Origin: Pirellulaceae bacterium
GTDB lineage: Bacteria > Planctomycetota > Planctomycetia > Pirellulales > Pirellulaceae
NCBI GenBank assembly: GCA_023382975.1
Contig: JAHDXO010000044.1
Span: 30,598 to 94,597, forward strand
Direction of reading: 5' to 3'
DNA: 64,000 nucleotides
Shown here: piece after piece, positions 17,332-26,200 of the stretch
Layout of the letters: each line of letters opens with the position of its first letter
How positions within the stretch are numbered: the stretch's first letter is position 1
Notes under the pieces: model-generated
Database searches by the model: none
What the model was told of the DNA's origin: nothing
Seen by the model: only the letters and a program-made list of their open reading frames with translations
Made by a program: the position numbers and the translations under genes

Positions 17332-17589
17332 TCAATCCTCCGCCGTGGCGTCATAGGCCTCCAGATAATCTCTGCCAAATCGTTCTTGCAGGATCTCCAG
17401 CGCAAGCGTTCGCTCGCTCTCGCCACAAAACGCGAAGCCCTCGTCCGTGCGGTGTCCGCCGCATCGTTCGATGCCGCGGCACAATTCCCAGGCATCGTCC
17501 CAGTCCGCCTCGGGCAGATTCAAACGGATCAGGAATCGCGGTTCCGACCGATGGGTCCGCCTGCCAACTTCCATCGTTGGTGCTTGCAT
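17332..17589 (-). CDS. small protein of unknown function (85 aa)
   Basis: The product (MQAPTMEVGRRTHRSEPRFLIRLNLPEADWDDAWELCRGIERCGG...) contains two Cys and an acidic C-terminus. The ATG at 17589 is preceded by a purine-rich GGGAAAGGGGG site. It lies 66 bp after the MBL gene on the same strand and converges with the radical SAM gene, so it is probably the last gene of the MBL operon. No family recognised. Confidence 0.62.
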   Translation of the reverse strand: MQAPTMEVGRRTHRSEPRFLIRLNLPEADWDDAWELCRGIERCGGHRTDEGFAFCGESERTLALEILQERFGRDYLEAYDATAED

Positions 17590-17655
17590 GATGTTTTCCC
17601 CCTTTCCCTTCACGCATTCTCGCCAAGACGGCGCCCGAGTCAACGGACGTCCGCG

Positions 17656-18498
17656 TCAGGGAACGTCGAATTCGAATCGCGTTCCGACATGGCATGTGGC
17701 GCAGCGGCCTGGAAACGCTTTCCAGATCGCCGCGGTGGCCGCCATCCCAGTGCAATGGCCGGGCGCGAGCAACCGGATATTCCAAGTCCGCAGCGACTCG
17801 ATCGTCCGTTCGAGCCGTTCCGGCGATGCCTGAACCAGATGCATGCCGCCCAAGACCGCATGGATCGGTTTGCCACCGGTCAACTGGTCGATGTACCGCA
17901 GTGTATTCACCACTCCACTGTGCGCGCATCCAAGAAGGACCACCACGCCGTCCGACGCCTCGAAGTAAACCGCCTGGTCATCGACCAGCGGATCGGGACG
18001 AGTGCATTCGGCGTCCAAGTAGAACGGCCCGCCCGTGTCTTCGAAATCCGTGGTGCGAGGCACGGGGCCCGTCACCATCAAACCATCCAGCACCGCGGTC
18101 GGACCCGTCGTTTCCACCACGTGTGCTCGGTAATCCTGGATCGCCCGCTGACTGGTCGAGGGCATGCCGATCTCCCGCGAAGTGCCGTCCCGGTTGCGTG
18201 CGAACTTGGGCTGCATCGCCGCTGGATGGAGGAAGACCCGCGGGTGGTTCAAGCGAAGCACGTCCGCCAAGCCGCCGGTATGGTCGTAGTGACCGTGGCT
18301 CAAAACAACCGCATCCGCCTGGTGCAGCGGCACGTCCATCTTAAAGGCATTGGCTACAAGAACGGTGCCTTGCCCGGTGTCCAGCAACACGCGGCGGCCC
18401 TTCCACTCAATCCAATAGGCCAGACCATGTTCCGCCAACAGTCTGGCTCCCTCGACCGTATTCTCAACGACGACGCGAATCTGAATTTTCTCGGGCAT
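17656..18498 (-). CDS. MBL-fold hydrolase (COG1237-like)
   Basis: The 280-residue product has VVLSHGHYDHTGGL (HxHxDH, about residues 75-80), LLDTGQG before it, LLGCAHSGVVNTL, a GGMHL and PGHCTG near the end. This is the layout of the metallo-beta-lactamase subgroup often labelled 7,8-dihydropterin-6-methyl-aminobenzene 5'-phosphate synthase-like. Genes of this kind commonly accompany NifX/MRP clusters. The tail contains CATCHVG, a CxxC-H that could bind a metal. GGAG precedes the ATG at 18498. It is transcribed opposite to the ATPase operon, together with the 85-aa gene. Confidence 0.8.
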   Translation of the reverse strand: MPEKIQIRVVVENTVEGARLLAEHGLAYWIEWKGRRVLLDTGQGTVLVANAFKMDVPLHQADAVVLSHGHYDHTGGLADVLRLNHPRVFLHPAAMQPKFARNRDGTSREIGMPSTSQRAIQDYRAHVVETTGPTAVLDGLMVTGPVPRTTDFEDTGGPFYLDAECTRPDPLVDDQAVYFEASDGVVVLLGCAHSGVVNTLRYIDQLTGGKPIHAVLGGMHLVQASPERLERTIESLRTWNIRLLAPGHCTGMAATAAIWKAFPGRCATCHVGTRFEFDVP

Positions 18499-18612
18499 GA
18501 TCCCGATTCTCCGGGTACTGAAAACCTCGGTGCCATCCACCATGGATCCGTGTACGCACTTTTCATGCCGACCGTTTGTTCGCTGGGAAGACGAGTGCGT
18601 ATCGTCGGCCCG

Positions 18613-18628
18613 GCAAGATCCGTGTCGG
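18613..18628 (-). promoter_or_regulatory. weak sigma-54-like promoter before the MBL gene
   Basis: On the minus strand the sequence reads CGACACGGATCTTGC, matching TGGCACG-N4-TTGC except that the first G of the critical GG pair region is GA. Position, about 115 bp before the MBL start, suits a promoter that would bring both arms of the cluster under one activator. The mismatch at a normally invariant base makes this uncertain. Confidence 0.25.
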
Positions 18629-18753
18629 CAACCCCAAACCGCTTCCGACATGGCGATCCTGGAGGACCCAAGCTGAAGAACCGCAGATTGCCAGCGGTAA
18701 ACTGCAAGGCTGGCGTCTCCAGCCACCGTGGCATTTTGCCGTACCGAAGGCCA

Positions 18754-20112
18754 TCAGGACTTCCGTGGCTTGGAACCCGGCATCTCGATGCCGTACGATC
18801 GAATCTTACGGTGCAGCGTGCTGGGGTCGATGCCCAGTTGCTTGGCCGCCGCGGTGCGGTTGCCCTGGTGCTTGCTCAGGGCGTCGCGGATCAGCCATTG
18901 TTCGGCGGCGGCGAGCGTCATGCCGGTCATCTCGGCCAGCGAGCACGATTCCGCCGGGCGGCGCAGCGAGGCGGGCAGGTGCGACATCTGGATCAGACCG
19001 CTGCGGCAGAGGACAAAGGCGTGTTCGATGATGTTCTCCAATTCTCGCACGTTGCCGGGGAATTCGTATTCCATCAAACGCGACAGCACCTCGTCGGCGA
19101 CGCCCACGACGTCCTTGCCTTGCAGCCGGTTGAACTTGGCGACAAAGTGATCGGTCAACAACGGAACGTCTTCGCGGCGCTGGCAGAGACGCGGCAACTC
19201 GAGGCGCACCACGTGAATCCGGTAGAACAGATCCTCGCGGAACGTGCCCGCCTCGACCAGTCCGGCCAAGTCCTGGTGCGTGGCAGCCAGCACGCGCACA
19301 TCCGTGGCGACCGATTCGACGGACCCCAGCGGCTCGAACACCTTTTCCTGCAAGACACGGAGCAGACGAGCCTGCATCGCGGGAGAAATGTCACCGATCT
19401 CGTCCAGGAAAATCGTCCCGCCGCGGGCCAACTCGAACCGTCCGGGCTTGTCGCGGCGCGCGTCCGTAAACGCGCCGGCCTTGTAGCCGAACAGTTCCGA
19501 TTCCAAGAGAGTGTCCGGCAAGGCGCCGCAGTTGATGGCGACGAACGGATGGTCTTTGCGCCGCGACAGCGAATGGATCGCGCGGGCGAACAGTTCCTTG
19601 CCCGTTCCGCTGGCGCCGTGGATCAACACCGTGCTTTCGCTCTCCGCCAGCAGCGGCAAGAGCTCGAAGACCTGGCGGATCGCGGCGCTTCGTCCCACGA
19701 TGTCGGCGAAGGTATGCTTCCGCTCGAGTTCCTTCCTGAGATCTTCGACCAGAGTCAAATCGCGGAACGTTTCGACACCGCCGATCACCTTGCCGCGGCG
19801 GTCCTTGAACACAGCGGTCGAAATGCTGATCGGGATCCGCTGGCCTTTCACGCCGAGGATGTAGATCGGCTTGTTGACGATCGGACGCCCTGTCGCCAAC
19901 GTTTCCCGCAAGGCGCACGAGGCCTCGCAGATGCTGGCGCGAAACACTTCGCAGCAGCGGCGTCCCAGGGCTTCCTTGCGTTTGACTCCCGTGATGCGTT
20001 CGGCCCCTCGGTTGAACGAGGTGATCCGCCACTCTTCGTCCACGGTGAACACCCCGTCGTTGATCGAGTCGAGGATGACACCGTGGAATTCGTCGATATT
20101 GCCAACAGTCAT
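18754..20112 (-). CDS. sigma-54-dependent activator, PAS-AAA+-Fis
   Basis: The 452-residue protein has a PAS domain (residues ~5-115, DEWRITSFNRGAERITG; Cys-rich RCCEVFRASICEASC), an AAA+ domain (Walker A GASGTGKE about residue 167, Walker B GGTIFLDEIGD, ENIIEHAFVL) and a Fis-type helix-turn-helix (NRTAAAKQLGIDPSTLHRKIRSYGI). The GAFTGA loop that contacts sigma-54 reads GAFTDA. The Cys residues in the PAS domain (RCC...C...C) could ligate a redox or Fe-S cofactor. ORP operons of Desulfovibrio are controlled by a sigma-54 activator of the same layout encoded alongside them. It probably acts on the promoter at 13673. Confidence 0.9.
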   Translation of the reverse strand: MTVGNIDEFHGVILDSINDGVFTVDEEWRITSFNRGAERITGVKRKEALGRRCCEVFRASICEASCALRETLATGRPIVNKPIYILGVKGQRIPISISTAVFKDRRGKVIGGVETFRDLTLVEDLRKELERKHTFADIVGRSAAIRQVFELLPLLAESESTVLIHGASGTGKELFARAIHSLSRRKDHPFVAINCGALPDTLLESELFGYKAGAFTDARRDKPGRFELARGGTIFLDEIGDISPAMQARLLRVLQEKVFEPLGSVESVATDVRVLAATHQDLAGLVEAGTFREDLFYRIHVVRLELPRLCQRREDVPLLTDHFVAKFNRLQGKDVVGVADEVLSRLMEYEFPGNVRELENIIEHAFVLCRSGLIQMSHLPASLRRPAESCSLAEMTGMTLAAAEQWLIRDALSKHQGNRTAAAKQLGIDPSTLHRKIRSYGIEMPGSKPRKS

Positions 20113-20253
20113 CGGCCTGCTTCAGCCCTCCGGGAAAAATGCTCGACGCCTCCCGCCAAGACGGATGGGCCGCGCGTCGTGGTCGATCGCACCGCGGAAA
20201 CGCGGTTCGCTGCCCCCGATGATTATAGCGGTCGGGCTCCGTCTCGGGTAATC

Positions 20254-20281
20254 TTGACAGGGGCCTTGCGGGTGGTAGAAT
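20254..20281 (+). promoter_or_regulatory. sigma-70-type promoter of mcsAB
   Basis: TTGACA (20254-20259) and TAGAAT (20276-20281) are separated by 16 bp. Transcription would start near 20288, about 40 bp upstream of mcsA. Confidence 0.75.
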
Positions 20282-20326
20282 CCGGACGTCAAATAATCCT
20301 TACCAAATAAGGACTTGCAAACCATC

Positions 20327-20833
20327 ATGAAATGCGACCGATGTGACAAACAGGCTACGTTTCACATCACCGAGCGGGTCGGAGAAGAGGAGCAGTGGGA
20401 GGAACGCCATCTGTGCGAGAACTGTGCCCGGGAATATCTGAGCAAGCCCAACGAATCCGAATCCCCGTCTTCGTTGGCCAGCGCCTTGGCACAGCACTTG
20501 AAAATCGGCCAGACGGCGGAAGAACTCGCCAAGCTTGACCAACAGACCTGCCCGATATGCGGGATCTCGTTCTACGATTTCCGACATCACGGACGCCTCG
20601 GCTGTCCCCACGACTACGTTTGTTTTGAGAAACAACTGACGCCGTTGATCGAGAACATCCACGGCGAAAGACAGCACACGGGCAAGCGGCCCCGGCGTTC
20701 GACGCGTGGCGCCGACCAGCAGACTCGTCTGATCCGGCTCCGCAAAGACATGCGGGAAGCCGTCCGGGCCGAAGACTACGAGCGGGCTTCCCGGCTCCGC
20801 GATGAAATCCGCGAACTGGAGGGCGGCGCGTGA
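20327..20833 (+). CDS. mcsA: McsA, activator of the protein arginine kinase McsB
   Basis: The 168-residue protein starts MKCDRCDKQATFHITE and has the zinc-binding Cys pairs CDRC, CENC and CPICG plus a later Cys, followed by a C-terminal UVR-like helical pair (LRKDMREAVRAEDYERASRLRDEIREL). In Firmicutes, McsA activates McsB, which phosphorylates arginines to mark proteins for ClpCP; planctomycetes have the same pair. AAGGAC stands upstream of the ATG at 20327. It overlaps mcsB by four bases (GTGA), so the two are translated together. No clpC or ctsR is present. Confidence 0.88.
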   Translation: MKCDRCDKQATFHITERVGEEEQWEERHLCENCAREYLSKPNESESPSSLASALAQHLKIGQTAEELAKLDQQTCPICGISFYDFRHHGRLGCPHDYVCFEKQLTPLIENIHGERQHTGKRPRRSTRGADQQTRLIRLRKDMREAVRAEDYERASRLRDEIRELEGGA

Positions 20834-21912
20834 TCAAACTCGAGGAACTCGCGGGACGCTGCGGCGAATGGTTGCGCGGCTCCGGCCCCGATTCGGATAT
20901 CGTCGTCAGCAGCCGCATCCGCTTGGCGCGCAACGTCGCGGATTTTCCGTTCATGCGGAAATGCACGGGATTGGACCGGGCGGCCATCGAACGCACCCTG
21001 CGCGAACGCCTGGAACGCATCCAGGAATGGAACGCCGTCTCGTTCATCGATGTCAACGCACTGGACGAGGTCGATCGTCAGTTTCTGGTCGAGCGGCAGT
21101 TGATCAGCCGCGAGCTGGCCGATGCCGACGGCTCGCGCGGCGTGCTGGTCGACTCGAACGAACAGTTCAGCGTCATGATCAACGAGGAAGATCATCTGCG
21201 AATCCAGGTCATGAGCAGCGGACTGGACCTGCAGGCCGCCTGGGAGCGGATCAATCGGATCGACGATCTGATCGAAAAGCAGGTGACCTACGCCTTTCAC
21301 GAGAAGCTGGGCTACCTGACCGCCTGCCCGACGAACGTCGGCACCGGGATGCGGGTCAGCGTCATGCTGCACATGCCCGCGCTGGTGCTGACCCGGCACC
21401 TGGAACGAGTCTTCCGCAGCTTGCACCGCATCAGCTTGGCGGTGCGGGGACTGTACGGCGAAGGCTCGCAAGCGATGGGCGATTTCTACCAGATCAGCAA
21501 CCAGATCACGCTGGGCAAGAGCGAAGAGGAACTGATCGCCCAAGTGGCCGAAGTGGCCCAGACGCTGATCGAGTACGAGCGCAAGGCGCGCGACTACTTG
21601 GTCGAGAACGGCCTGAAGGAACTGCACGACCGCGTCAGCCGGGCCTTCGGAGTGCTGTGTACCGCTCAGACCATCAGCAGCGAAGAGACAATGGCGCTGT
21701 TGTCCAGCGTCCGCATGGGAATCAACCTGGGGCTGATCCGCGACGTCGAGATCCCGACGGTCAACAAGCTGTTCATCCACACGCAGCCGGCCCACCTGCA
21801 AAAGATCCGCGGTACCGTCCTCAGCACCGCGGAGCGAAACGCCGAGCGAGCCATGTACCTGCAAACCCACCTGCGCCACCCCCCGCACGACGGCGCCGCC
21901 GAAGTGAATTGA
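20830..21912 (+). CDS. mcsB: McsB, protein arginine kinase
   Basis: The 360-residue protein is a phosphagen-kinase-fold enzyme: DIVVSSRIRLARNVADFPF (residues ~23-41), the INEEDHLRIQVM loop (about 117-128), YLTACPTNVGTGMRVSVMLHMP with the catalytic Cys, and GEGSQAMGDFYQISNQITLG. McsB phosphorylates arginine side chains. The start is a GTG at 20830 overlapping the mcsA stop. Length matches the family. The C-terminus (PAHLQKIRGTVLSTAERNAERAMYL) is also typical. Confidence 0.93.
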   Translation: MIKLEELAGRCGEWLRGSGPDSDIVVSSRIRLARNVADFPFMRKCTGLDRAAIERTLRERLERIQEWNAVSFIDVNALDEVDRQFLVERQLISRELADADGSRGVLVDSNEQFSVMINEEDHLRIQVMSSGLDLQAAWERINRIDDLIEKQVTYAFHEKLGYLTACPTNVGTGMRVSVMLHMPALVLTRHLERVFRSLHRISLAVRGLYGEGSQAMGDFYQISNQITLGKSEEELIAQVAEVAQTLIEYERKARDYLVENGLKELHDRVSRAFGVLCTAQTISSEETMALLSSVRMGINLGLIRDVEIPTVNKLFIHTQPAHLQKIRGTVLSTAERNAERAMYLQTHLRHPPHDGAAEVN

Positions 21913-22109
21913 AGACACCTAGGCGATCCAGGTCGACCGATCACCCGATACATGGAGGCACCTACAACCGAGGTTCCGGCACAAGGCCCAGTCTACCCGA
22001 GACCGCGTCACGCACCCGCCCTCCCAGATCGGCGCCAACTCTTCGAACGCCGTGACCACCAGAGGACAAGAGCTTACCTGCCGCATCGCCCTCCTCGCTC
22101 GCAACGCTC

Positions 22110-22138
22110 TTGATTCTGCAAGAAAACAAGGCTATTAT
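22110..22138 (+). promoter_or_regulatory. promoter giving a probably leaderless transcript
   Basis: TTGATT (22110-22115) and TATTAT (22133-22138) are spaced 17 bp apart. The expected start, 6-8 bases after the -10, falls at 22144-22146, on the ATG of the AbiEi-like gene. No Shine-Dalgarno sequence is found in the usual window before that ATG. Confidence 0.65.
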
Positions 22139-22145
22139 TTCTTAC

Positions 22146-22772
22146 ATGAATGGGCGGAAGAAATCACCAAGAGCTATTGATTCCCGGATATTCGCGGCCA
22201 TCCGAAGCCGCGGGCGAGGGTCCGTGTTCGTCCCAGCCGACTTCTTGAACATCGGCAGCCGGCAGGCCGTTGACGTTGCCCTCCACCGACTGGCTCGGCA
22301 GGGAACCATCCGACGGCTCGCTCGCGGAGTGTACGACTTCCCGAACGAGCATCCGGTGCTTGGGCCATTGGCACCGTCCGCCGAAAACATTGCGAGGGCA
22401 CTGGCGGGACGCGACCGTACCCGTCTCCAGCCGGCCGGGGCGTATGCCGCGAACGCACTGGGGCTGTCCGATCAAGTTCCGGCCAAGGCAGTGTTCCTGA
22501 CGGACGGCCCAGCCCGAAAGATCACAGTCGGTGCAACCACCATCCAGCTCCGCCGCACGACGCCGAAGAACATGGAAGCGGCCGGTCGGCTGAGCGGTTT
22601 GCTCATTCAGGCGCTCCGCGAATTAGGCAAGGAGCAAGTGACGCAGCAGCGTCGAGACCATCTCAAGCGGACGATTCCCGCAGACAAACGACGCGGTCTG
22701 CTGAAAGACCTGCGACTCGCCCCAGCCTGGATGCATCCGATCTTCCGCGAACTCGCGGCGGAGGAAGCGTGA
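22146..22772 (+). CDS. AbiEi-like antitoxin (DUF6088 type)
   Basis: The 208-residue product has an N-terminal winged helix (FAAIRSRGRGSVFVPADFLNIGSRQAVDVALHRLARQGTIRRLARGVYDFP) and a C-terminal domain with AKAVFLTDGPARKITVGATTIQLRRTTPKNM. This is the form of AbiEi / DUF6088 antitoxins of type IV toxin-antitoxin systems, which repress their own operon. The ATG at 22146 is preferred to the TTG at 22110, which is part of the -35 element. The toxin gene that should follow is reduced to a 22-codon frame, so the antitoxin is orphaned. Confidence 0.75.
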   Translation: MNGRKKSPRAIDSRIFAAIRSRGRGSVFVPADFLNIGSRQAVDVALHRLARQGTIRRLARGVYDFPNEHPVLGPLAPSAENIARALAGRDRTRLQPAGAYAANALGLSDQVPAKAVFLTDGPARKITVGATTIQLRRTTPKNMEAAGRLSGLLIQALRELGKEQVTQQRRDHLKRTIPADKRRGLLKDLRLAPAWMHPIFRELAAEEA

Positions 22773-22837
22773 ACCTCAGTTTCCTCGCGACTCTGACCGA
22801 ACTAGAGAGGCGAATCAACGGAATCGCAGAAGGCTGA
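22769..22837 (+). pseudogene. 22-codon remnant in the position of the AbiEii toxin gene
   Basis: A GTG overlapping the AbiEi-like stop (GTGA) starts MNLSFLATLTELERRINGIAEG and then stops at 22837. The overlap is the normal link between AbiEi and AbiEii genes, so this is probably the start of a lost toxin gene; the sequence is too short to prove it. Nothing nucleotidyltransferase-like follows. Confidence 0.4.
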
Positions 22838-23219
22838 CTCAAGCGGGCAAACTTCGGACGGTCCTTGTTATCACGGACTGCCCTCCAACGAAACAGGGAA
22901 ACATTCTCATCGGATCGTTCCGCAATCGGAATGCCGAACGAGCGCGACTCGTTCTCCTCGCCGTCACTGCTTCGTTGTTCCCCTCACGTGGTCCGGGCTC
23001 TCCGAGACTGGGTTTCCTGCACTTTGCTCGCAGACCGGCCCAGCGTCTTGGAAAGACGCGGCCACGCGGGGAAGAAGACCCGAGAATCGAAATGGGCCTC
23101 GACTGCTGATCGGAACAGTTGGGCTCGCTTCACGATGCCTCTTGCCAGTCGGGGTGGCTCGAAGCAAAATGGACCCGGCTATTCGGTTCTGTCCCAGCAC
23201 GCCTTGAGATTCGTCAGCG
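22838..23219. other. gene-free stretch before the DUF4011 helicase
   Basis: This 382-bp stretch has no frame with a start site and recognisable content. It presumably holds the helicase promoter, but no convincing -35/-10 pair was found. It could contain eroded remains of the missing AbiEii gene. Confidence 0.4.
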
Positions 23220-26200
23220 ATGTCATCGATCAACATCCGCGAAGAATTGAATCGATTTCGCGATCGGCTCTTGGATCTGTCGAACGCCAACCGTCTGCTA
23301 AACTACCGGAAGACCAAGACGCGTTCGGTGCAGATCGTTCACGCACGCTTGGATCACATCATGCAGCGTCTGGTCCAACAGGGCAAGTCGTTTCGGTTTC
23401 AATGGATAGAAGAACCGGAACTCCGTGGCGGACGCAGTCCGCGGGCGAGCCAACAGCGCGGCCTGCCGTTTCCGTCTTTCGATCAGTTCAAGGAAACGAA
23501 GGAACTTGGCACAGATGACGTTTCTGGCGAATCCCTGCCGTCGGTGGAACGAGAAGGTGATCAACCGCGGTTGGACAATCCCGAACAAGCCCCGCTTCCG
23601 GTCAAACAGCGAGACGACACGCTGCAAACGGATCGGACCGAAGCTGGCTTGGAGCGGGTACTGACGACGATTCGCCGCGCCGCGAACAATGCGGTCGAGG
23701 AGACCGGCGTCAACTATCTGTATATCGCTTTGGGGATGCTCGACTGGAACGAACGGGCGAAAGCGGCGAGCCGTTTGCTGTCGCCCTTGATCTTGGTACC
23801 CGTCAAGTTGCAACGCGAATTCGATAACCGCCGGCACCGTTACGAAACAACGCTGCACTACACAGGCGACGAAATCCAAACCAACCTTTGTTTGGGCCGA
23901 CGATTGCAGCGGGATTTCGGAATCGTTATTCCGTCGCTTGTCGATGAAACTGACGAAGAACCGACAACGCCAAGAAAGTACCTTGCCCAGGTCTCGGACG
24001 CCATTGCCGGACAGCCGGAATGGAAGGTGCATGACGAAGCGGTTGTCGGCTTTTTCATGTTCAACAAACTGTTCATGTACCTGGACCTTGACATGAACGC
24101 ATGGACCGATGAACTGTCCCCTGAAAATAACGAATTGGTCCGGGCGGTCATCGAAGGCAGCCAGATCGAGGAGGACGCCTCGATCGGAGGCTACGCACCG
24201 GATTATCCCATCGACGAGCATCCCGGAGCACAACGCATTCAACTGGTCAAGGATGCCGATAGTTCCCAGCATTCCGCGCTCTGTGACATCGCAGACGGCA
24301 AGAGTCTGGTGATCGAGGGGCCACCGGGAACCGGCAAATCCCAGACGATCACCAACGCGATCGCTGATGCCCTGCACCGCGGGCAGAGAATCCTGTTCGT
24401 GGCCGAGAAGCTTGCTGCTTTGGAGGTGGTGAAAAGCAACCTGAATTCGGCGGGCCTGGGGCAGTTTTGTCTCGAGTTGCACAGTGACGCTGCGACGCCA
24501 CAGCGCGTGATGGACGAATTGCGACGACGCTTGGATTTCACCCCAAGACGTCCGGGCGACATTCAGGCAGTACGTACACGACTGCAAGACCGCCGAAAAC
24601 GGCTCGGGCGATACCTGGAACGCATGGCGCAACCGCTTGGGCCACATCAGTTGCCTGCATACGACGTGTTATGGCGAGTGGCGGCAACACAACAAGCGAA
24701 CGGTCGCAAACCGATTGGCGAGATAACGATTCCCTGGGATGTGGACGCAGCCGGTTTTGATGCTGCTTGTACGGCGATTAAGGAACTGGCAATTCATCTC
24801 CGGGAATTGCAGCCGGTGAATGAACTACCGTGGCGAGGCTTGAATGCCGATCGCTTGGTTCCCTCGAAGACACATCTCGTCAGTAAGTGGTTGGAGGATT
24901 TGCGTCGATTGGCGAGCGCTGCCGAGGTTAATCTGCAGAAGCTCGTGTCCGAGTTTGGGGACTCGGAAGAAATCTGGCTGAAACGGATCATCGCAGGACA
25001 GAACGACCAACTTGAAGAAGCACGCGCGGAATGGCTGGACGGGGTTCCTGAAAATGTGGCTCGATGGTTGGTCGAGTTTGCGATACCCAAGCGGCGCGAG
25101 TTGGCCGCCGTGATGCTGCAGGAAATCGAGGAAGCGAATACCGTGAGGTCCCAAGCAAGGTCAGTTCTGGTCGTAGATCCCGAGCAGGGCTTGACCGCAA
25201 GCGTCGCGTTGGTTTCCGCGATGGACATCCTTGGCGAAGCGGGAGTACTGACCACACCGGTCTCAGGCTTGCTCGAAATGCGTGTGCAGTGGCTGGCGGC
25301 GACAACTTGCCTGGAACATGTCATGCGATTGGGGAAGCAGTTGGAAACGTTGGGCTTCGGCCCGATCCATACGCTGCAGCATTTCCGAGAGGCCGTCGAA
25401 TTGTACCGGATGATGATCCATCCCGCGGTGGAATCAGTTCCGCCGCCCGCCTGGGCTTTTTCGCAGAACGCTGCGCAACTCCTACAGCGTGGTCAGCAGG
25501 AGACTTCGACGCTGAAGTCTCTGCGAACCGAGATCGAAGAGCGGGTCTTCATGCACAAGATTCCCGCCCGCGAAACGATCGAGGAACTGATCGACGTATT
25601 TGCGACCATTGGTAAATCCTGGTTTCGCACATTCCAAAGTCGGTATCGTTGGGCGCGGCGCACCATGAAGGAATTCACCAAAGCGGCTCATGGAAGACGG
25701 AACGCTCGCCAGGATCTTCGCTTGCTGGAAAAGCTGCTCGACTTCCATTCGCGCAGCGAGCGGTTCCCTCATCACGCAGAGCTGAAGCAGGCATTGGGCG
25801 ACCAGTTCTCGGGGGAAGAGACGAACTGGGAGAGATTGGACACGTTGGCTCGATGGGCTCGCCAAGCCAAGCGGATGGGGATGGGATATCAGGAGTGCTC
25901 GGAATGTCACCGCCACGTACACGCTGCGCCGAAGATGACCAATCGTGAACTGCTGGATGCATGCAAGCAATTCCAGCGGGGGTGGGAGCATCCCGTATGC
26001 GCGGCTTTGGTCGGCGGTTCGGACCTGTCCGGTATCCCGCTGGCACCACTTCGCGCACGGGCTCAGCAATGGATCGACGCTGCCGCAGTAGTGCTGGAGC
26101 ATCGCCGCGCTTTTCGTGCGGTGGACGACAAACCCGTGGGGCACCTCCTGGAACTTGCTCGACTTCAAATCGAGGCATCTCAGAGCGAACAAGCCCTATC

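Noticed and set aside
22865..23518. 217-codon open frame before the DUF4011 helicase
   Set aside because: It overlaps the certain helicase start in another frame, has no ribosome binding site and a Ser/Arg-rich composition typical of a chance frame.
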